Positions 5,241-9,097 of a DNA stretch of 9,097 nt are shown here, in pieces (the stretch's first letter is position 1; each line of letters starts with the position of its first letter). Source of the stretch: J088 sp003695505 [NCBI: Candidatus Dadabacteria bacterium] (GTDB lineage Bacteria; J088); the NCBI GenBank assembly GCA_003695505.1, contig RFIY01000109.1, forward strand, positions 1 to 9,097, read 5' to 3'. Under the pieces are notes generated by a model. The model did not search any database, was not told the DNA's origin, and was given only the letters and a program-made list of their open reading frames with translations. Both the position numbers and the translations under genes were made by a program.

Positions 5241-6077
5241 TCAGAGAACCCTACTTTGCACATAGTTGATAAATGCGGAGCATGCGACGAGGAAGAACTT
5301 AGCTTCCTCGAAGCCCACTTTCTCTGATTCCAACAGTGCGTGACGAATTCCACCTTCATCAGACGTGTAACCATAGAGCGTGCTGAATGCGTCTCGCAAC
5401 GCTGGATGAAGATCTTCAAGTTTCTTGATGAGCTGGCCCAGTGTCCCTTTTTCGCCGACGACAGTAGCCACCAAACTTTCAACCGCAGAAATAGATTCCT
5501 TGATGGAGTTGCGATAGTCCGGCGCTTCCCTGCTTGACGCCAATTCCAATGCGCGGCGCAGATGCGTTTGAACAGGACCGCAGCTCTTCGCAAGCGCAAG
5601 GTCCACCTCTTCAACTTCGTGCTGCTCGGTGATCCTGGAGAGTACGTCTCCCACAAATCGATAAGCCGAAACTTCCTTTTCAAGCACTAAATTGCACGCT
5701 ACGACAAATTGATCCTTGAACTGATGGCGATCGTAATTATTCGCGACGAATTCAATAAAGTCGTAGACCTCGAACCACTCGCATTCGAAGAAATAACGGC
5801 GTAGCTGCGCATGAACCTTTGTCCAGTCGTCGTCGAGTTGATCCAAAGGCTTCTTGAAATAGTTGAACCAAAGGCGCTCACAGAGCTGCCGGAGCTTTTC
5901 ATTTCCATGTGACGACAGGTGGTAATATGCACCGTAGATCCCAGGGGACCCGTGGATGTGGTCCCACACATGAACCTTCAGCAGGCTCCAGAGTGTATTG
6001 CGTAAGGGTTCATCGATCGAGTCGATCTGCACGATCTCCCGTATATTCTTGTAGCCATATCGCTCAGAAAATCGCAT
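5241..6077 (-). CDS. AbiJ-NTD4 domain protein, putative abortive-infection/HEPN-like defence protein
   Basis: The 278-residue soluble protein begins RFSERYGYKNIREIVQIDSI (2-21) then DEPLRNTLWSLL (22-33), the signature of the AbiJ N-terminal domain 4 family. A helical middle region (about 60-160) follows. The C-terminal domain (about 185-276) includes DYRNSIKESISAVESLVATV, then LEDLHPALRDAFSTLYGYTSD, EGGIRHALLE and FFLVACSAFINYV. That C-terminal pattern, with its Arg-His pair, looks HEPN-like, and many HEPN proteins are ribonucleases triggered during phage infection. However, a canonical RxxxxH spacing is not visible, so nuclease activity is uncertain. The initiator is the only Met in the protein; a clear Shine-Dalgarno is lacking. 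The gene stands alone on the - strand, AT-richer than the metabolic operons, between the TA debris and an IS3 remnant. A long palindrome lies 16 bp upstream of its start. Phage defence is inferred from family only. Confidence 0.85.
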   Translation of the reverse strand: MRFSERYGYKNIREIVQIDSIDEPLRNTLWSLLKVHVWDHIHGSPGIYGAYYHLSSHGNEKLRQLCERLWFNYFKKPLDQLDDDWTKVHAQLRRYFFECEWFEVYDFIEFVANNYDRHQFKDQFVVACNLVLEKEVSAYRFVGDVLSRITEQHEVEEVDLALAKSCGPVQTHLRRALELASSREAPDYRNSIKESISAVESLVATVVGEKGTLGQLIKKLEDLHPALRDAFSTLYGYTSDEGGIRHALLESEKVGFEEAKFFLVACSAFINYVQSRVL

Positions 6078-6092
6078 GCGCCAACACCGAGA

Positions 6093-6162
6093 GCTAGCAA
6101 TTGAGCTCGCTGGATTTTACGGCGCGTAGCGGAGTAAAAATGAAATGCAGCGATTTGTTAGC
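6093..6162. repeat. Long imperfect palindrome upstream of the AbiJ-like gene (attC-like shape)
   Basis: GCTAGCAATT (6093-6102) pairs with ATTTGTTAGC (6153-6162) with one G-T wobble and one mismatch. CGCTG (6108-6112) pairs with CAGCG (6148-6152). TTTTAC (6115-6120) pairs with GTAAAA (6134-6139) around a 13-nt loop. The left arm has a 5-nt bulge, GAGCT (6103-6107), with no partner on the right. The total of about 70 bp, the two-part outer stem and the one-sided bulge are features of integron attC sites. On the - strand it opens GGCTAAC, close to the RYYYAAC core, but the opposite core is degenerate (GCTAGC instead of GTTAGCC). It may be a decayed attC or simply a transcriptional hairpin. Confidence 0.4.
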
Positions 6163-6436
6163 CATCATGGCCTTCCCCCTGAAGCTGGTCCAGTTGCAGT
6201 GAGAGACTGGTTGTCATGATCATAGCTTCCTGTCCGTATGCTGCAAGCTGCGGAGCCGGAGGCGGAGCGGATTGCAGCAGCCCGGCCTCGAATTGAGCTG
6301 GCGTCTGCCGGCCCAGCGACGAATGCTCGCGTGCCCAGTTGTAGTGGTCGCGGTACTCGGCAAGATCTCCACACACCGCAAGCGCGAGACGGTCCAGATG
6401 GCCGCGAACTTGTCGCCCAAGAGGCTCCAGCCCCAA
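6158..6436 (-). pseudogene. 3' remnant of an IS3-family transposase (OrfB)
   Basis: The frame encodes 92 residues. The part from about residue 24 to 51 (6367-6284) contains YRDHYNWAREHSSLGRQTP followed by AQFEAG. This is the C-terminal hallmark of IS3-family integrase-type transposases (YN-xx-HSSLG-xTP-xF). The DDE catalytic core, which should precede it, is absent: upstream sequence runs straight into the terminator of the thiolase gene. The protein end (GLLQ to a stop at 6158) may be native. CTGAAGCTGGTCCAGTTGCA (6179-6198) could hold part of the element's terminal inverted repeat, but no opposite end is left in the window. It marks a past insertion at the right edge of the accessory patch. 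Confidence 0.7.
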
Positions 6437-6462
6437 AAAAAAGCGGGGCCTGAAGGCCCCGC
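6435..6462 (-). terminator. Rho-independent terminator of the ketoreductase-thiolase operon
   Basis: On the - strand GCGGGGCC, a TTCA loop and GGCCCCGC form a perfect 8-bp GC-rich stem, directly followed by eight Ts (As at 6435-6442 on the + strand). It starts about 31 bp after the thiolase stop codon, an ideal position. Confidence 0.95.
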
Positions 6463-6493
6463 TGGTGGTGCGCGGAAGTGCGTGTGGAGGAGG

Positions 6494-7906
6494 TCAGACC
6501 GCACTCATGACCGCGCCGGCGCCGAGGCCTCCGGCTGCGCAGATGCCGAGGGCCGCTTTGGCGCCGCCACCGCGACGTGCCAGTTCGTTGGCGACGGTCA
6601 GCACCATTCGGGCACCGGTTGCACCGAACGGGTGACCCAGCGCGACCGATCCGCCGAACAGGTTGAGCTTGTCCCAGTCGATCGCGCCGAATGCCTTGTC
6701 CAGGCCGACGCGCTCTTTGCAGAAGCTGTCGTCGGCCATGACCTTGAGGACGCTCAGGACCTGCGCCGCAAATGCTTCGTGAATATCGAAGAAATCGATG
6801 TCGTCGAAGCTCAGACCGGCGCGTATGACGGCCTTCGGTATGGCGATCGCTGGTCCGATCAGCAACTGGTCGCGCGGATCGACGCCGACGTACGACCAGT
6901 CGAGCAGCGTGGCCAGCGGTGTCAGGCCGAGTTCCTCGGCCTTTTCTTCGCTCATCAGCAGGACAGCCGCCGCGCCGTCGGTCAGCGGGCTGGAATTGCC
7001 GGCCGTCAGCGTGCCGCCTTCCTTGAAGACGGGTTTGAGCGTCGCCAGCTTTTCCAGCGACGTGTTCGGCCGGACCAGACCGTCGCGGGAGATGGTTTCG
7101 CCATCCGGCGTCGTGACCGGGACGACTTCGTTTTCGTAGATGCCCTTGTCCCAGGCTGCCGCGGCGCGCTTGTGCGACTCGAGCGCGAACCTGTCCTGTG
7201 CGTCGCGCGAAATCTTGTTGATTTCGGCCATTTTTTCTGCCGATTCGCCCATGACCTCGCCGGTGGTTCGTTCGGCGATCTTGGGTTGTTTCGGCAGCAG
7301 GTCACTGAACGGGTAAAGTTCGCGGACCAGTCCAAGCGCCTCTTTGGGGCCGAGCTTCTTGCCGCCGAGCGCATAGGGCGCCAGCGCGTGGACCAGGTGT
7401 TGTGGCAGCGTGATCGGTGCGTTGCTGGTCGAGTCACTGCCACCCGCGATGACGATGTCGGCGTGGCCGCGTTCGATCATCGAGACGGCATCGGTGATCG
7501 CCTGCAGGCCCGAAGCGCAGGCGCGGGTGACCGTGTGGCCTTCCGCTTCCGCCGGCAGGCCGAGATCCAGAGCCAGCTCGCGGGCAATGTTCGGGGCGGT
7601 GGGAGGCAGGATCACGCCGCCCCAGACGACCGCCTCGATCTTGCTGGCGTCGAACTGCAGGCGATCGAGCATGCCCTTGACCGCACGATCGGCCAGTGCA
7701 ATCGAATCGAGTTTCGTGAATGGCCCGAACGCCTTGACGAACGGCGTGCGTGCGCCGCCGACGACAACGGCGCGCCGCGGACGAGCGGCTTTCGCCGCGG
7801 GCGCGGCCTTTTTTACGCTGCCAGCCGGCTTCTTTGCCGCGGTTTTCTTGGTGGCGGTTTTCTTTGCCGTGGTCGTCTTTTTTGCGGTGGTCTTCTTTTC
7901 TGCCAT
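6494..7906 (-). CDS. Acetyl-CoA C-acyltransferase (FadA/FadI-type thiolase) with Lys/Ala-rich N-terminal tail
   Basis: This 470-residue thiolase condenses or cleaves 3-oxoacyl-CoA with CoA, the last step of beta-oxidation. All catalytic loops are intact: TRACASG with nucleophile Cys130, DIHEAFAAQ with His376, GHPFGATGAR (424-433) with His425, and ICAAGGLGAG with Cys456. The thiolase fold starts only at about residue 45 (RRAVVVGGARTPF). Before it lies a tail of Lys-Lys pairs spaced every 5-7 residues in Ala/Thr (KK at 4, 9, 15, 20, 25, 32), like the basic tails of histone H1-like or AlgP-like proteins. A good GAAAGGA ribosome site before the ATG at 7906 and the lack of any Met until residue 79 support the long form. 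It follows the ketoreductase by 23 bp and ends before a strong terminator. Enzyme class is firm; the preferred chain length and the tail function are unknown. Confidence 0.95.
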   Translation of the reverse strand: MAEKKTTAKKTTTAKKTATKKTAAKKPAGSVKKAAPAAKAARPRRAVVVGGARTPFVKAFGPFTKLDSIALADRAVKGMLDRLQFDASKIEAVVWGGVILPPTAPNIARELALDLGLPAEAEGHTVTRACASGLQAITDAVSMIERGHADIVIAGGSDSTSNAPITLPQHLVHALAPYALGGKKLGPKEALGLVRELYPFSDLLPKQPKIAERTTGEVMGESAEKMAEINKISRDAQDRFALESHKRAAAAWDKGIYENEVVPVTTPDGETISRDGLVRPNTSLEKLATLKPVFKEGGTLTAGNSSPLTDGAAAVLLMSEEKAEELGLTPLATLLDWSYVGVDPRDQLLIGPAIAIPKAVIRAGLSFDDIDFFDIHEAFAAQVLSVLKVMADDSFCKERVGLDKAFGAIDWDKLNLFGGSVALGHPFGATGARMVLTVANELARRGGGAKAALGICAAGGLGAGAVMSAV

Positions 7907-7913
7907 GTCAGGT

Positions 7914-7920
7914 TCCTTTC
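7914..7920 (-). promoter_or_regulatory. Ribosome binding site of the tailed thiolase
   Basis: GAAAGGA on the - strand lies 7 nt before the ATG at 7906, in the 23-bp gap after the ketoreductase stop. It fixes the start that includes the Lys-rich tail. Confidence 0.75.
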
Positions 7921-7929
7921 GGTTCGTAT

Positions 7930-9097
7930 TCAGGCGCCGAGAAAATTGCCGCCGCAGACGCGAATCGTCTGCCCGTTGACGCCAGCCGCGCCCGGTGTGC
8001 TGAGGAAGGTGATCAGTTCGGCGACGTCGAGCGGCAATCCGCCCTGGCCAAGTGCCGCCATGCGGCGTCCGGCTTCGCGGATGGCGAACGGAATCGCTGC
8101 CGTCAGGCGTGTTTCGATGAACCCGGGTGCGACCGCGTTGATCGTTGCGCCGCGTTCGGCCATGGTCGGGGCGAGCGCCCGCACGCCGGCGATCAGGCCG
8201 GCCTTGGCCGCGCCGTAGTTGGTCTGGCCGCGGTTACCGGCGATGCCGGCGATCGACGACAGGCAGATGACCCGCCCGCCGGGCTGGAGCACCGGTGCGG
8301 CGGCCTCGCTGATCCGCAGCGCGGCTTCGAGGTTGACGGCCAGCGCCTGCCGCCAGAATTGTTCGGACATGTTGACCAGCAGTTTGTCGCGGGTAATGCC
8401 GGCGTTGTTGATGACGATGTGGAGCCCGCCCAGCTTTTCGGCTTCGGCGATGATGCGCTGCGGTGCGTCGTCGGCGGTAATGTCGAGTTGCAGCGGCGTC
8501 GCGCCGATGCGGCGGCACAGTGCGTTGAGTTCTTCGGCCGAGGGCGGGATGTCGACCGCCAGGACCGTCGCGCCTTCGGCGGCGAGGCGTTCGGCGGTGG
8601 CCGCGCCAATGCCGCGGGCCGCGCCCGTGACGACCGCCACGCGCTCGGTCAATGGCTGAACCCAGGCCGGGGCAGGCCCGCGCTTGGCCGGTTTCGTCAC
8701 GCCGAAGCTTTGCCCGGTAACGAACGCCGAGCGTGCGGACAACAGGAAACGCAGCGGCCCGGCGATCAGTGTGTCGCCGCCACCGGCGTACTGGATCAGG
8801 TTGGCCGTCGCGCCCTTGTTGCCCACTTCCTTGGCGACGCTCTTGACAAAGCCGGTCAATGCGCCGGCGGTTGCGGCGGCCTCGGCCGACCCCGCGTGCT
8901 CGGGGTGCGGCCCGATCACGACAACGCGGCCGCATGTGTCGAGTTTGCGCAGGTTGGCGTGGTAGAACGTATAAACATCATCGAGCTGGGTGGTGCGGGT
9001 CATCTTGCGCCCATCGAAGACCAGCGCGTCGACCTTGTCGCCGCCTTCGACCAGTCGGGCGCCCGCCTCGGTGAGCTGCTTCTGCAATGCCGCGGAC
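7930..9097 (-). CDS. High-molecular-weight FabG-type 3-oxoacyl reductase (SDR), N-terminus missing
   Basis: About 388 residues are visible and the frame stays open to the window edge, so the start lies outside; the TTG at 9087 is internal. The C-terminal half is a complete short-chain dehydrogenase: cofactor loop TGAARGIG (about 157-164), NNAG (230-233), catalytic Ser in LSSIAG (about 280-281), Tyr294 and Lys298 in NYGAAKAG, and the PGFIET loop. It should reduce 3-oxoacyl-ACP or -CoA, or oxidise the hydroxy form, with NAD(P)H. The first 140 or so residues are a second, degenerate Rossmann-like domain (LDTCGRVVVIGP, GALTGFVKSVAKE) without the YxxxK pair. This matches high-molecular-weight FabG proteins such as mycobacterial FabG4, usually about 450 residues. 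The stop is 23 bp from the thiolase start. fabG4 and the thiolase gene fadA2 are also neighbours in Mycobacterium tuberculosis. Direction of the reaction in the cell is not known. Confidence 0.93.
   Translation of the reverse strand, partial: SAALQKQLTEAGARLVEGGDKVDALVFDGRKMTRTTQLDDVYTFYHANLRKLDTCGRVVVIGPHPEHAGSAEAAATAGALTGFVKSVAKEVGNKGATANLIQYAGGGDTLIAGPLRFLLSARSAFVTGQSFGVTKPAKRGPAPAWVQPLTERVAVVTGAARGIGAATAERLAAEGATVLAVDIPPSAEELNALCRRIGATPLQLDITADDAPQRIIAEAEKLGGLHIVINNAGITRDKLLVNMSEQFWRQALAVNLEAALRISEAAAPVLQPGGRVICLSSIAGIAGNRGQTNYGAAKAGLIAGVRALAPTMAERGATINAVAPGFIETRLTAAIPFAIREAGRRMAALGQGGLPLDVAELITFLSTPGAAGVNGQTIRVCGGNFLGA

Noticed and set aside
6272-8218. 648-codon + strand frame opposite the thiolase and ketoreductase genes
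   Set aside because: It is the antisense shadow of two genes with clear catalytic motifs. Its composition (Arg/Gln/Asp-rich with a Gly/Phe/Cys run opposite the Lys codons) is typical of such shadows in GC-rich DNA.
1-9097. CRISPR array, tRNA or rRNA genes
   Set aside because: No regularly spaced direct repeats beyond the single 20-bp pair at 5116-5160, and no tRNA- or rRNA-like conserved segment was seen on either strand.

Overview
The window looks like a chromosome segment of a high-GC proteobacterium, probably a gammaproteobacterium that degrades steroids or other lipids. The organism call is an inference from gene families and from G/C-rich third codon positions in the flanking genes; no rRNA or other taxonomic marker is present. 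Two metabolic operons point towards each other, and an AT-richer accessory patch of about 2.8 kb lies between them.

Left operon (1-3597, + strand): the 3' part of a 3-ketosteroid-dehydrogenase-like flavoprotein, an SRPBCC/START-like protein, a DUF35 zinc-ribbon/OB-fold protein and an SCP-x/Ltp2-like thiolase homologue. The genes overlap by 4 bp, overlap by 4 bp, or are 1 bp apart, so they are almost certainly co-transcribed. The thiolase homologue has lost the usual HxxF and GHP motifs. Together with its DUF35 partner this resembles the ChsH2-DUF35/Ltp2 retro-aldolase systems of sterol side-chain breakdown, so its reaction is more likely C-C lyase than thiolysis.

Middle (3598-6434): this accessory patch holds REP-like palindromes; a complete HigB/HigA-type toxin-antitoxin pair (4087-4705) with an excellent sigma70 promoter whose -10 box lies inside an operator-like palindrome; a gene-poor stretch of hairpins, short repeats and a possible reverse-transcriptase relic (4706-5240); an AbiJ-NTD4 type abortive-infection candidate on the - strand (5241-6077); a long imperfect palindrome just upstream of it that loosely resembles an integron attC site; and the 3' remnant of an IS3-family transposase. 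It reads as a small defence/stability island built up by mobile elements.

Right operon (6494-9097, - strand): a high-molecular-weight FabG-type ketoreductase (N-terminus beyond the window), then, 23 bp downstream, a FadA/FadI-type thiolase with a long Lys/Ala-rich N-terminal tail. A strong Rho-independent terminator (6435-6462) closes the operon. Ketoreductase plus thiolase fits a 3-hydroxyacyl/3-oxoacyl-CoA cycle that could process the acyl-CoA products of the left operon; that link is inferred.

No wholly new system is evident. The points most worth a second look are the leaderless TA promoter/operator, the attC-like palindrome next to the AbiJ-like gene, the tailed thiolase, and the DUF35/Ltp2-like pair.
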